Assembly (NCBI RefSeq): GCF_029360805.1
Contig: NZ_JARKNC010000006.1
Location: forward strand, 2,199 to 66,198
DNA: 64,000 nt
Direction: 5' to 3'
Source: Daejeonella sp. JGW-45
GTDB taxonomy: Bacteria > Bacteroidota > Bacteroidia > Sphingobacteriales > Sphingobacteriaceae
This document shows positions 10,176-18,440 of this stretch, piece by piece. The first letter of the stretch is position 1. The number at the start of each line of letters is the position of its first letter. The position numbers and the translations under genes were made by a program. The notes beneath the pieces were generated by a model that saw only the letters and a list, made by a program, of their open reading frames with translations, was not told where the DNA came from and did no database searches.

Positions 10176-11510
10176 GTGATATCCAAAACCGCTATAAATA
10201 AACTGGTGCATTCCCGCAAGGTTTGGCTTGTCCTGTTTGTCACCTTACCTTGTTTGGCCAAAGCTCAGGCAGTGAACGAGGTCCACATTTTTCGTGATGC
10301 TTCCATATACGCGCATCCTAATTCCAGCACCAACATCTTTTCTAATGTTTCGCAGGGCGGTACCTTTGTATCGTATGATACAGCTCTGATACATTTTTTT
10401 GCACAGATATGGCAGAACCAGCCGGGAAGCCGCTTACCGGATGAGTCACCTCGCGGGATTGACGGCATTGGAGGCATATTCAGGTTCTCAGGACAGTTTT
10501 TCAATCCACAGCAAATCGTATCGGCCGGTTCACAGCCCTATAACGGTTTTCCCAATGTAAGAATTGATAACCCTCTTAATGTAACGGCAACAACCGGTAA
10601 TCTTCATATCAACAATAACCTGGATTTTGTTAATGGCAATCTGATACTGGATGATGTGGACGTAACAGTTGGCCGTAATGGCGGCGGGACGATCACGGGT
10701 TTTAGTGACAGGCGTTTTATTGTGACAGGAACAGGAATAACAGGGGGGAGCCTGATGAGGAGTTTTAGCGGAGCGGCAAATACAGCGACGGCTTATCCGG
10801 TTGGTACTACGCTTACAAGCTATACACCCGCTTCTGTCATCTATCGTGGCATCCCGCAGAATATTAAAATACGAGTGGCCGACGAGGTATATAATAAAAC
10901 TAATTTCCCCGAATATGTATACAAGACCTGGATCGTGGAACGTGATTTTCCGGATGCATCAGGAAGCCTCGATCTTACACTGCAGCATAATTCAGCCGAC
11001 GAGGGTGTCGAATATTTCAGGAACAGGAACGATGCTTATGTGAGCCGATATGATGCGAACCTTACGGGCTTATATGACATCGTAGCCCCTCATGCAACTG
11101 TTACACCGGGAACTATAAGCAGCGGTGCGGCGGTGTTCGATTCGTACATGAATACCAGGCTAAACATCGGAGCCCTTAAAGCCACCGAATATTTTACGAA
11201 ATCGGTGATCAAAAAGCAGGTGGATGAGAATACTCCTGTAAATATGCCGGATGCTATTTCGCCAAATGGCGATGGGTTAAATGACCGGTATGAGATAGTA
11301 AAGCGCTTGCCAACCGACAGGGTACGTTTTGAAGTTTACAGTCGCAACCAGGTATTGGTCTACCAGCACCTGGACTACGATAATTCTTTCGATGGCAACG
11401 GCAATCAGGGCGGTTTCATGGGCGATGTACTTCCTGATGGTATTTATTACTACCTGATCAGTGTAAATGGTGCTAAAGGTATTCCGGGGTATCTGATTAT
11501 TAACAGGTAA
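10176..11510 (+). CDS. Secreted protein with CHU_C / type B type IX sorting domain
   Basis: This is a 444-residue protein starting at GTG; the start is chosen because it gives a complete signal peptide (KVWLVLFVTLPCLAKA, cleavage before QAVNE). The middle is a beta-rich domain without a recognised catalytic motif. The last 90 or so residues form the gliding-motility-associated CHU_C domain: DAISPNGDGLNDRYEI, FEVYSRNQVLVY, then VLPDGIYYYLISVNG. In Bacteroidota this domain directs export by the type IX system (type B signal). The stop codon directly abuts the following PorP/SprF gene, the classical pairing in which the SprF-like partner is needed for secretion or anchoring of the upstream protein. 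A surface structural role is inferred. Confidence 0.85.
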   Translation: MISKTAINKLVHSRKVWLVLFVTLPCLAKAQAVNEVHIFRDASIYAHPNSSTNIFSNVSQGGTFVSYDTALIHFFAQIWQNQPGSRLPDESPRGIDGIGGIFRFSGQFFNPQQIVSAGSQPYNGFPNVRIDNPLNVTATTGNLHINNNLDFVNGNLILDDVDVTVGRNGGGTITGFSDRRFIVTGTGITGGSLMRSFSGAANTATAYPVGTTLTSYTPASVIYRGIPQNIKIRVADEVYNKTNFPEYVYKTWIVERDFPDASGSLDLTLQHNSADEGVEYFRNRNDAYVSRYDANLTGLYDIVAPHATVTPGTISSGAAVFDSYMNTRLNIGALKATEYFTKSVIKKQVDENTPVNMPDAISPNGDGLNDRYEIVKRLPTDRVRFEVYSRNQVLVYQHLDYDNSFDGNGNQGGFMGDVLPDGIYYYLISVNGAKGIPGYLIINR

Positions 11511-12449
11511 ATGCGTATGAAGAAAATAGTTACTCCTCTTACTATTTGTATTTTATTGCTTTCAGCGTTCAGCCTTCAGCTTTCAGCGCAGCAGCTCCCC
11601 CTGTACTCGCAATACATGTTCAATACGCTGGAGATCAATCCGGCGTATGCGGGCTTTAAGGAGTCGATGCAGTTTACCAGTATTTTCCGGAAGCAGTTCA
11701 ACGGCATTAAGGATGCACCCCAGACTGCCTTGCTCTCTTTTGATATGCCCATAGGAACCACTCAGCTGGGTGTGGGGCTAAAACTTGTTGATGATAAGAT
11801 CTCTGTGTCACGCACTACAGGGGCGCAAGGCTCTCTCTCATACCATATAGATGGCGATAATTCCAGGATGTCTTTCGGCCTGCAGGTGGGGGCACTGAAT
11901 TATAAGGCAAATATGGCTGACCTGAACGTGACCCACCCCGGCGACCCCATCTTTGCCCAGGATGTGAACACGCTGGTTGCCAATTTTGGGACCGGGATAT
12001 TCTATAATACCGATAAGTTCTACGCCGGCGTTTCTGTTCCTAACATCGTACGGACCCATTTGCGTGAAACAAATATTGCTCTGAACCATTACGAAGTTAA
12101 GCAAAGCCCTCATTTCTATATCAATGCGGGTATGCTCATCGACCTCAACGATAATTTTATCCTGAAGCCCAGTTTCCTCTTACGCGGGGTGAAGGGTATA
12201 CCTTTAAATTATGACATTAATGCCAATGTCTTTTTCCGTGATCTCTTCTCTATGGGTGTTTCATACCGCAGTCACAGCGCTGTGGTAGGGCTGATGGATG
12301 TACGGGTAATACCGGAGCTAAGGCTTGGATATGCTTATGATTATAATGTGGGAAGACTGAATGCTTTCGCGAAAGGAACGCATGAGATCATATTAAGGTA
12401 TCATATTCCTATTGACAGGGATATATTGATGCCGTCGTACTTGTTTTGA
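11511..12449 (+). CDS. PorP/SprF family type IX secretion outer-membrane protein
   Basis: This is a 312-residue protein, the usual length of the family. A signal peptide precedes the diagnostic mature N-terminus QQLPLYSQYMFNTLEINPAYAG. Beta-barrel-like alternating strands follow to the C-terminus (RYHIPIDRDILMPSYLF, ending in an aromatic residue). PorP/SprF proteins sit in the outer membrane and are linked to attachment or export of cognate type B CTD cargo, here probably the CHU_C protein whose stop codon touches this start. ATG at 11517 is an alternative start. The signal-peptide segment is encoded by tandem TTTCAGC-like words that also occur in the intergenic repeat downstream. Confidence 0.92.
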   Translation: MRMKKIVTPLTICILLLSAFSLQLSAQQLPLYSQYMFNTLEINPAYAGFKESMQFTSIFRKQFNGIKDAPQTALLSFDMPIGTTQLGVGLKLVDDKISVSRTTGAQGSLSYHIDGDNSRMSFGLQVGALNYKANMADLNVTHPGDPIFAQDVNTLVANFGTGIFYNTDKFYAGVSVPNIVRTHLRETNIALNHYEVKQSPHFYINAGMLIDLNDNFILKPSFLLRGVKGIPLNYDINANVFFRDLFSMGVSYRSHSAVVGLMDVRVIPELRLGYAYDYNVGRLNAFAKGTHEIILRYHIPIDRDILMPSYLF

Positions 12450-12634
12450 GAGAAACGGAAAACTGAAAACTGAAAACTGAAAACGGAAAACGGAAAAGTG
12501 GAAAGTGGAAACGGAACTGAAGGTAAGAGGGAAGTAAAAAAGGAAAAGAGAAAACAAAAGGATAAAAAAACGAAAATATAGGCGTCGGGGTCAAAGCTTT
12601 CAGCTTTCAGCTTTCCGCCTTCAGCAAAAAAGAT
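12450..12634. repeat. Short-word inverted repeat array (GAAAACTG / CTTTCAGC)
   Basis: The left arm has tandem GAAAACTGAAAAC and GAAAACGG words (about 12452-12520) and the right arm has tandem CTTTCAGC words (about 12595-12624). The arms are roughly complementary (GAAAnCTG against CAGCTTTC). The whole gap between the sprF-like gene and the next fibre gene is this low-complexity sequence. It belongs to the same class as the other word-array elements in the window. Confidence 0.7.
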
Positions 12635-14278
12635 ATGCGCAAACTATACTCATCATCGTCCAGTTACAGACTGCTTCTCGCCGGGATCCTATCCGTGCTT
12701 ATAGGAAGCGCTAACGCACAAATAAAGATCGGTACTAATGGTGCTACTATAGCACCTTCGTCCCTGCTTGAGCTGGAAAGTGCTAATCAGGGCTTGTTAT
12801 TGCCGCGTATGGCGGATACGGTAGCAATAAACGCGTTAAATCCACCCAATGGTATGCTGATCTATCTTACCAAAACCCCGGCGGTAGGCCTGTATGTAAG
12901 GAAAGTTACCGGCTGGGAATTCCTTACCGGATCGCTTGGGGGAAATGGTAATTTCAGTTCCTTAACTGTGTCGGGCGCCGTAACTGCAGGCAGCTTCAGC
13001 GGGCCGTTAACAGGGAATGCAACCTCCGCAACTACGGCTTTGACAGCAACAAATTCACTCAATTCGGCGGTCACAAATGATGTTTCAACTACAGCAGTTA
13101 CTTATCCGACTTTTGTTACGATGAGTCCCGGTAATTCCGCCCTGCGTACCAGCAATACCAATTTAAGTTATGTGCCGGGCACAGGGGTACTAACCGCTCT
13201 TGGATTCAGTGGTCCTTTGACTGGAAATGTAACCGGAACCGCGACCCGGGCAATTGATGCCGTGAATTCGGCTAATAGTGCCATTTCAAATAATATTACT
13301 GCTAATGCATTGCACTACCCAACATTTGTCTCCGGAACGACCGGAAATCTGCCCCATCAGACCAGCAGCCCTAATCTTACTTTTAACCCGAATACGGGAA
13401 TATTAAGTGCTACTACGTTTAACGGCAACTTAACCGGTAATTCGACCACGGCTACAAATGCCACTACAACGACCATTACTGATGACATTATCAGCACCGC
13501 CGTCACTTATCCTACATTTGTCACAAATACTTCCGGCAATTGGGGACAAAGAACTGCGGGCACCCGGCTCAGCTTTGTTCCTGCAACAGGCATTTTAACA
13601 GCTTCGGGCTTTACATCGACAGTGCCAACGGGCACAGCGCCGTTTGTGGTTGCTTCATCCAGTACTGTAGCTAACCTGACTTCAACAAACACAGTTAATA
13701 CAGGAATAACTAATGACCTGGGTACGAACTCAGCAGTCTATCCAACGTTTGTGAACGGGACAACAGGCTTTCTCGACCAAAGGGTGTCTAATTCGAGGTT
13801 AAGTTTTATTCCTCTGACCGGGCAGCTTAGCGCTACTAGCTATACTGGCCTCTGGAACGGCTCAGTTATCGCCGGACAATATGGAGGTACCGGAGTTAAT
13901 AATTTAGGACGTACTATAACACTGGGCGGTAATCTGACAACTTTCGGTGCTAATAATATAACACTTCGAACAACTGGTTTGACGGATGTAACTCTGCCAA
14001 CAGGTGGTACACTTGTGGCAGCACTTTCGGCCAGCGGTACTGTAGCTTTTAATGCAACTCCAGCCGGTCAAACCAGTGATGGTCTATCTACGATCACAGT
14101 AAATGGTGCCGTTGATGGGGATGTGGTCAGTATCGGAGTGCCATTTGCAACCATGGCTGCAGGAGGAACTTATGTGGCCTGGGTTAGTGCACCGAATACG
14201 GTGAGCATCCGTTTTAGCAATACGACGGCTGGCCCCCTGACTCCATCAGCAGTATTTAATGTGAAAGTCTTTAAATAA
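12635..14278 (+). CDS. Secreted fibre-like beta-repeat protein
   Basis: This is a 547-residue protein with a signal peptide (LLLAGILSVLIGSANA, cleavage before QIKIG). The mature start IKIGTNGATIAPSSLLELES followed by GLLLPRM is the common head of Bacteroidota tail-fibre-like surface proteins. Repeats of about 80 residues follow, with motifs such as NDVSTTAVTYPTFV, LSYVPGTGVLTA and GFSGPLTGNVTG, resembling the fibre gene at the window start. The C-terminus (SAVFNVKVFK) differs from that protein and carries no S74 chaperone. It lies downstream of the CHU_C-sprF pair on the same strand but is separated by a repeat-rich gap. An exported fibre or adhesin role is inferred; no enzyme motif is seen. 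Confidence 0.75.
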   Translation: MRKLYSSSSSYRLLLAGILSVLIGSANAQIKIGTNGATIAPSSLLELESANQGLLLPRMADTVAINALNPPNGMLIYLTKTPAVGLYVRKVTGWEFLTGSLGGNGNFSSLTVSGAVTAGSFSGPLTGNATSATTALTATNSLNSAVTNDVSTTAVTYPTFVTMSPGNSALRTSNTNLSYVPGTGVLTALGFSGPLTGNVTGTATRAIDAVNSANSAISNNITANALHYPTFVSGTTGNLPHQTSSPNLTFNPNTGILSATTFNGNLTGNSTTATNATTTTITDDIISTAVTYPTFVTNTSGNWGQRTAGTRLSFVPATGILTASGFTSTVPTGTAPFVVASSSTVANLTSTNTVNTGITNDLGTNSAVYPTFVNGTTGFLDQRVSNSRLSFIPLTGQLSATSYTGLWNGSVIAGQYGGTGVNNLGRTITLGGNLTTFGANNITLRTTGLTDVTLPTGGTLVAALSASGTVAFNATPAGQTSDGLSTITVNGAVDGDVVSIGVPFATMAAGGTYVAWVSAPNTVSIRFSNTTAGPLTPSAVFNVKVFK

Positions 14279-14361
14279 GAACCACCTATGTATAGAAGAC
14301 TAAGTTCTTAACCGTGTGGTACGTTTCCACTTACAACTATAACGTACAACATAAAACTCCC

Positions 14362-14952
14362 TTACCTTCCCGTTATCTCCGCGATCCGGTTCCTCTCCGT
14401 CTGCAGCTCCCTGGCCAGTTTTTTCTCTTTGTCATTGGCAGAGATCTTATATTTTTGAAACTCCTCACTAAGTTCATTGAACAGGCTTGTGCGATAACGT
14501 GCTTCGGTGAGCGCTGACTTGTTGCGGTAGATGGTAAACGTTAAAGCTGCCGCGAGCATTAATACAAGTCCCCACATCAGCAGGTTATAGGTGCCTTTTT
14601 CCATCGGGATACCCAGCAGGCTAACCTGGTTTACACTGGCTCTTGATTCCTCGAGTTCCCGGTGAAGAGAATCGAGCTCAGCTTTCGATTGAGTAACCGA
14701 TTGTGCGCTGCCGGCGATCTTCGCGTTGGCTTCATTCTTTAATTGTTTTTCCCGGGCGAGCGTATCCAGGATGTTTCTCCAGAACAGGTCCAGCTTTTCT
14801 TTCCGGATCTCTTTGAATCCCTGGTATGAACCCGATTTTACAACCACGTCCTGGTATTGCTGGCTTAAGGTAGTTCCGGGTGTCTGGGCTTGAAGGTCTA
14901 GTGATGTATATATAATAAGGAGTAGGAGGAGGATAGGTTTTAGTTTCGGCAT
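14362..14952 (-). CDS. Conserved exported coiled-coil membrane protein of unknown function
   Basis: This is a 196-residue protein with a signal peptide (ILLLLLIIYTSLDLQA, cleavage before QTPG). It then has the stretch TLSQQYQDVVVKSGSYQGFK, a Lys/Glu-rich coiled coil (about residues 50-105), one transmembrane helix (LLMWGLVLMLAAALTFTIY, about 125-145) and a second charged coiled coil to the C-terminus. From memory, proteins of this architecture are widespread in Bacteroidota and are often labelled tRNA (guanine-N1)-methyltransferase. Nothing here resembles the TrmD fold, so I reject that name. It is convergent with the upstream fibre gene and followed on its 5' side by the long gene-free region. 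An envelope role is inferred only from topology. Confidence 0.75.
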   Translation of the reverse strand: MPKLKPILLLLLIIYTSLDLQAQTPGTTLSQQYQDVVVKSGSYQGFKEIRKEKLDLFWRNILDTLAREKQLKNEANAKIAGSAQSVTQSKAELDSLHRELEESRASVNQVSLLGIPMEKGTYNLLMWGLVLMLAAALTFTIYRNKSALTEARYRTSLFNELSEEFQKYKISANDKEKKLARELQTERNRIAEITGR

Positions 14953-15074
14953 AAGGTTTAGTTTTTATAGTAAAACAGTTTTGACGGGGATTTATTGTGT
15001 CTGGGTTTGAGCTGTGGGCTGGCTTATTCTTTTTACCGCAGAGTGTGATATAGAGGCAGGCCCTATGTTTTAGA

Positions 15075-15235
15075 CTTAAATAAGTTAAGCGCTTCGCGCT
15101 TGATTTAACGCAGAAAGCGCAGAGTTTTCGCAGAGGGCGCAGAATCAGACGGCTAATACGTGCTAATAAGCATTTTCCCACCTGGCCTCCGCGCTCTTTG
15201 CGTGTACTTTGCGCCCTCTGCGGTAAATTTAACAC
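15075..15235. repeat. GCGCAGAG-type imperfect inverted repeat
   Basis: The left arm has CGCAGAAAGCGCAGAG followed by CGCAGAGGGCGCAGA (about 15110-15143). The right arm has CGCGCTCTTTGCG followed by TTTGCGCCCTCTGCGG (about 15189-15223). The arms are complementary over most of their length around a spacer of about 45 bp. From general experience, this word type appears in intergenic regions of many bacteria. Confidence 0.75.
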
Positions 15236-15502
15236 AGCGTTCAGATCAAAACTCCAAATAATTTCGCACGCCTGCCTGTTACAGTCTGGGCTTACCGATG
15301 TTGTAAACTATCCAAAACCTGCAAGAAACCCGCAATATCACCATCAGTATGCTCCTGCGTTCTAAGCACATCTTCAGCACTGTCTAAGCACTGAGATAAC
15401 ACTAAGATAAGGCCGTGATCAAACTTGCGTGAAGCTGCGGGTTATATTGATCGCAACCACTATTTGCGGGTTCGTGCTGCATAGCGTAAGCATAGGAAGT
15501 TC

Positions 15503-15573
15503 CCGCTCGGCACCTGCGGTTGGGGCCGCGTACCAGCACGAGATCCTTTCAGGACCTAATCGGGAAGGGCGAA
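15503..15573 (-). repeat. Diverged inverted copy of the 203 bp repeat core
   Basis: On the minus strand this segment reads GATCTCGTGCTGGTACGCGG then CCCCAACCGCAGGTGCC. It matches GATCTCGTGTTGGCACGCGG then CCCCAGCCGCAGGTGCC in the two direct copies downstream, and is preceded by a diverged CTTCCCGATTAGGTCC segment. Confidence 0.7.
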
Positions 15574-15646
15574 ACTCCGATTTCACGCAGAATTTCTGAC
15601 TATTTATTATGTATTTCTTGAAATACTATCTTTTCTCTATTACGAG

Positions 15647-15742
15647 TTTCATAATTACTCATTCACCGGTCTTGCGAATTTCATGATTGCCGAAGTGCCG
15701 GCATTATCGATTTCATAATTGCGCATTCACCGGCATTGAAAA
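15647..15742 (+). repeat. Three tandem 32 bp repeats
   Basis: Units at 15647-15678, 15679-15710 and 15711-15742 all begin TTTCATRATT and share a CCGG core at the same offset (CACCGGTCTT, TGCCGGCATT, CACCGGCATT). Spacing is exactly 32 bp with no spacers, so this is not a CRISPR array. Function unknown; the regular register could suit cooperative protein binding. Confidence 0.8.
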
Positions 15743-15834
15743 TATGGTAAAAGTGCTTTTATGTGGTGAAAGAGGGGGATTTTTTGTAAATTAAGGGGAG
15801 GGGGAAGGGATAGAGTTGAAAGTTGAAAGTGGAG

Positions 15835-15852
15835 ACCCGATAGCTATCGGGT
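15835..15852. repeat. Perfect 18 bp palindrome
   Basis: ACCCGATAGCTATCGGGT is identical to its reverse complement. It interrupts a run of GTTGAAAGT words. Such a palindrome could be a protein-binding site or a hairpin; I see no gene close by. Confidence 0.8.
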
Positions 15853-16421
15853 TGAAAGTGGAGGGAGGATGCGGGAAGTATGAAAGAGGAGGGGATGGGA
15901 TTTTGGGATGAAAGGGGAGTGAACGCTTAGTGAACCACTAGTGAATCCTTAGTGAATGAAAGGAAGAGGACTAAAGTCGGAGGTCTGACGCAGGAGCCCG
16001 TCTTCCGGACGTCTGGGAATGAAGTATGGGAGTAGCCATTTCAGAATGGTGTTATGAAATTGTACCGGTATGAGGAGTGAATATAAAACCATTTAAATGT
16101 TCGTCTATGGAGAAATGAAGAGAAATGAGGTATGAGGTACGAGGAAGGAAGTAAGACTCGCAGCTCATACGTGTAACCCGCCGGCAAAGAAAGACCTGCC
16201 AGATGGTCAATAGCTTACTGTTGCTTTAAACACAAACACTGGTGCATTACAGTTATTGGGTTCTAATCCCGAATGGTGCCGTTAGTATGGTGAGGCCAAG
16301 AGCTCTGGCAGTACACCGAACGCGAAAGAGGCGGTAAGTATGAAGACTCTGCTAAAAGTATTATTTAAGAGCCAGGTATCAGGAACCAAGAATCAAGATT
16401 TTCCACAAAGCGGGCCGCACG

Positions 16422-16827
16422 TGATCAAGCCGGGGAGAATAAGGGCCTCTTCCCCGATTAAGTCGGGGATCTCGTGTTGGCACGCGGCCCCAGCCGCAGG
16501 TGCCCGGAAGCCTGTTAAGTTGTGCAAGATGCTGCAAACCGGATCACAGCTGCACGGGGTTTGAACCCAGGTACATTAAAATACCTAGCCAGGCATATGC
16601 TGCGCATGCCTGTAGGGAGACCCCTGATCGAGCCAGGGGAGAATAAGGGCCTCTTCCCCGATTAAGTCGGGGATCTCGTGTGGCACGCGGCCCCAGCCGC
16701 AGGTGCCCGGAAGCCTGTTAAGTTGTGCAAGATGCTGCAACCGGATCACCGCTGCACGGGGTTTGAACCCAGGTACATTAAAATACCCAGCCAGGCATAT
16801 GCTGTGCATGCCTGTGGGGAGACACCC
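16422..16827 (+). repeat. Tandem direct duplication, about 203 bp per copy
   Basis: The segment beginning TGATCAAGCC at 16422 recurs as TGATCGAGCC at 16625. The copies share the hairpin CCCGATTAAGTCGGG, the self-complementary GCGGCCCCAGCCGC, AGGTGCCCGGAAGCCTG and GGCATATGCTGYGCATGCC, with few substitutions. A further CCCGACTTAATTGGGG at about 16828, in inverted orientation, follows the second copy. Open frames inside are only translations of the repeat. It may be a non-coding mobile or structured repeat family. Confidence 0.85.
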
Positions 16828-17081
16828 GACTTAATTGGGGAAGAGCTCGCTATGCAAACTGCCTTCAATCAATGCGTCAAACCTGCGTAAGCTAAACCGG
16901 GGCGGCAGGAGTAGCTTTTGCTTGTCTATTAAGAGTTTAATGAAATACAAAAGTCCTGAGCAAAACTACTCCAGAGCACCGGACTGTCGGTTCCGATGAA
17001 GTGGAGGTTTTGCTTTTCAAAATGGAAAGCACCTCATCTTTGGAGAAGAATACAAATTATTCAAAAATAACTTCACAACTC

Positions 17082-17112
17082 TTTGATAATTAATAAGACT
17101 TTCCTATCTTTG
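17082..17112 (+). promoter_or_regulatory. Bacteroidota promoter of the ribosomal protein operon
   Basis: TTTG at 17082-17085, exactly 19 bp of spacer, then TATCTTTG at 17105-17112. This is a perfect match to the Bacteroidota primary-sigma consensus TTTG-N19-TAnnTTTG. It would give a leader of about 70 nt before rplC. Confidence 0.85.
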
Positions 17113-17145
17113 CCCTCCCTTTAGAGGGGTTTACTATGTCTTGAA

Positions 17146-17163
17146 CGAAGCCCTACTGCTTCG
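17146..17163 (+). promoter_or_regulatory. Leader hairpin before rplC
   Basis: CGAAGC, a CCTACT loop, then GCTTCG make a perfect 6 bp stem in the transcribed leader, about 25 nt before the start codon. A smaller CCCTCCCTTTAGAGGGG hairpin precedes it. Ribosomal operons are often controlled by a product binding its leader; that role here is inference. Confidence 0.4.
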
Positions 17164-17187
17164 ATGGACACAAATTGATTAAAGAAA

Positions 17188-17805
17188 ATGTCAGGAATTA
17201 TTGGAAAAAAAGTAGGAATGACCAGCATTTTCGATGCTGAAGGGAAGAACATCCCCTGCACAGTTATCGAAGCTGGCCCATGCGTAGTTACTCAGCTACG
17301 TACCGTCGATACAGACGGCTACACCGCAGTTCAGTTAGCTTTCGACGACAAGAAAGAGAAAAACACAACCGGTTCATTGAAGGGACATTTCGCAAAAGCC
17401 AAAACTACACCTAAGCGTAAGCTGGTTGAGTTTAAGACTTTTGAGGATGAAAAAGCTCTTGGTGACACAGTTGACGTATCGATCTTTGAAGAAGGTGACT
17501 ATGTTGATGTAGTTGGTACCTCAAAAGGTAAAGGATTTCAGGGTGTTGTAAAACGCCACGGATTTGGCGGTGTGGGTGGTCAAACTCACGGTCAGCACAA
17601 CAGGTTAAGGGCGCCAGGTTCACTGGGAGCTTCTTCATGGCCTTCACGTGTATTCAAGGGAATGCGCATGGCAGGACGTGCTGGTGGTGACCGCGTTAAA
17701 ATTCAGAATCTTCAGGTTTTGAAGGTGTACACAGAGCAAAACTTATTGGTAGTTAGCGGTTCAATCCCGGGAGCTAAGGGTTCTTACGTAATCGTTGATA
17801 AATAG
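17188..17805 (+). CDS. rplC: Large subunit ribosomal protein L3
   Basis: This is a 205-residue protein, full length for bacterial L3, which binds 23S rRNA early in 50S assembly and reaches the peptidyl transferase centre. It starts [15 protein letters not shown], and the Gly/His-rich extension ([19 protein letters not shown], about residues 128-147) is the central loop. It is the first gene of the block behind a strong promoter. In Bacteroides-type clusters rpsJ (S10) usually precedes it; here the upstream 2.2 kb has no rpsJ. Confidence 0.97.
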   Translation: MSGIIGKKVGMTSIFDAEGKNIPCTVIEAGPCVVTQLRTVDTDGYTAVQLAFDDKKEKNTTGSLKGHFAKAKTTPKRKLVEFKTFEDEKALGDTVDVSIFEEGDYVDVVGTSKGKGFQGVVKRHGFGGVGGQTHGQHNRLRAPGSLGASSWPSRVFKGMRMAGRAGGDRVKIQNLQVLKVYTEQNLLVVSGSIPGAKGSYVIVDK

Positions 17806-17809
17806 GAAG

Positions 17810-18439
17810 ATGGAAGTTAAGGTTATAAATATATCAGGTAAAGAAACAGGTGCCAAGGTGCAGCTTCCTGATGCGATCTTCGCCGTAGAACCAAATGATC
17901 ACGCGATTTACTTAGATGTAAAGCAATACTTAGCGAATCAGCGCCAGGGAACGCACAAGTCTAAGCAACGTAATGAGATCGCAGGATCTACCAAAAAATT
18001 ATACAAACAAAAAGGTACTGGTGGTGCCCGTGCAGGATCTATCAAATCGCCATTGTTCAATGGTGGTGGCCGTATATTCGGTCCGCAGCCCCGCGACTAC
18101 AGCTTTAAGCTGAACAAAAAGCTTAAATCATTAGCGCGTAAATCAGCACTTACTTATAAAGCACAGGATAATAACATCGTGGTTTTGGAGGATTTCAATT
18201 TTGATTCTATCAAAACTAAAAACTACGTAAAGTTAGTTGCTGATTTAAACCTGACTGACGCTAAGTCTTTATTAGTGTTGCCGGCAGCAAATAACAATGT
18301 TTATTTATCAAGCAGGAACATCAGGAAAGCAAAGGTTGTTACCGCTGCAGAATTAAATACCTATGACGTATTAAATGCAGGAACATTATTGCTTACAACT
18401 GAGACTGTTAAAACATTAACGGAGGCGTTCGCGAAGTAA
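17810..18439 (+). CDS. rplD: Large subunit ribosomal protein L4
   Basis: L4 lines the peptide exit tunnel and binds 23S rRNA; in some bacteria it also represses its own operon. The start at 17810 ([14 protein letters not shown]) gives 209 residues and lies 4 bp after the rplC stop; an upstream in-frame ATG at 17795 would overlap rplC and is less likely. The tunnel loop is visible as [20 protein letters not shown] (about residues 68-87). It sits in the conserved order rplC-rplD-rplW-rplB. Confidence 0.96.
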   Translation: MEVKVINISGKETGAKVQLPDAIFAVEPNDHAIYLDVKQYLANQRQGTHKSKQRNEIAGSTKKLYKQKGTGGARAGSIKSPLFNGGGRIFGPQPRDYSFKLNKKLKSLARKSALTYKAQDNNIVVLEDFNFDSIKTKNYVKLVADLNLTDAKSLLVLPAANNNVYLSSRNIRKAKVVTAAELNTYDVLNAGTLLLTTETVKTLTEAFAK

Positions 18440-18440
18440 G

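Larger units (their letters stand above)
14953..17187. other. 2.2 kb gene-free, repeat-rich region upstream of the ribosomal block
   Basis: I find no convincing protein or RNA gene here. It contains the GCGCAGAG inverted repeat, a three-copy 32 bp tandem repeat, a perfect 18 bp palindrome, a roughly 203 bp direct duplication with a diverged inverted copy upstream, and at its end the rplC promoter and leader. A 49-codon frame without a start codon (15295-15441, minus) may be a gene remnant. Words such as GTTGAAAG and GGTATCAGG recur in other gaps of the window. Confidence 0.7.

Noticed and set aside
15295-15441. 49-codon open frame on the minus strand with protein-like composition
   Set aside because: There is no ATG/GTG/TTG start in a sensible place and no recognised family. 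At best it is a gene remnant, so it is only mentioned in the gap entry.
15647-15742. CRISPR array
   Set aside because: The 32 bp units are directly adjacent with no spacers, and no cas genes are present.
16250-16285. tRNA T-arm-like sequence (TTGGG, TTCTAAT, CCCGA)
   Set aside because: No matching acceptor stem, D-arm or anticodon arm is found at the expected distance upstream, so it is not a tRNA.
16340-16890. Open frames of about 70 codons on both strands in the 203 bp repeat
   Set aside because: They are translations of the duplicated non-coding repeat, with near-identical peptides from each copy and no protein-like features.
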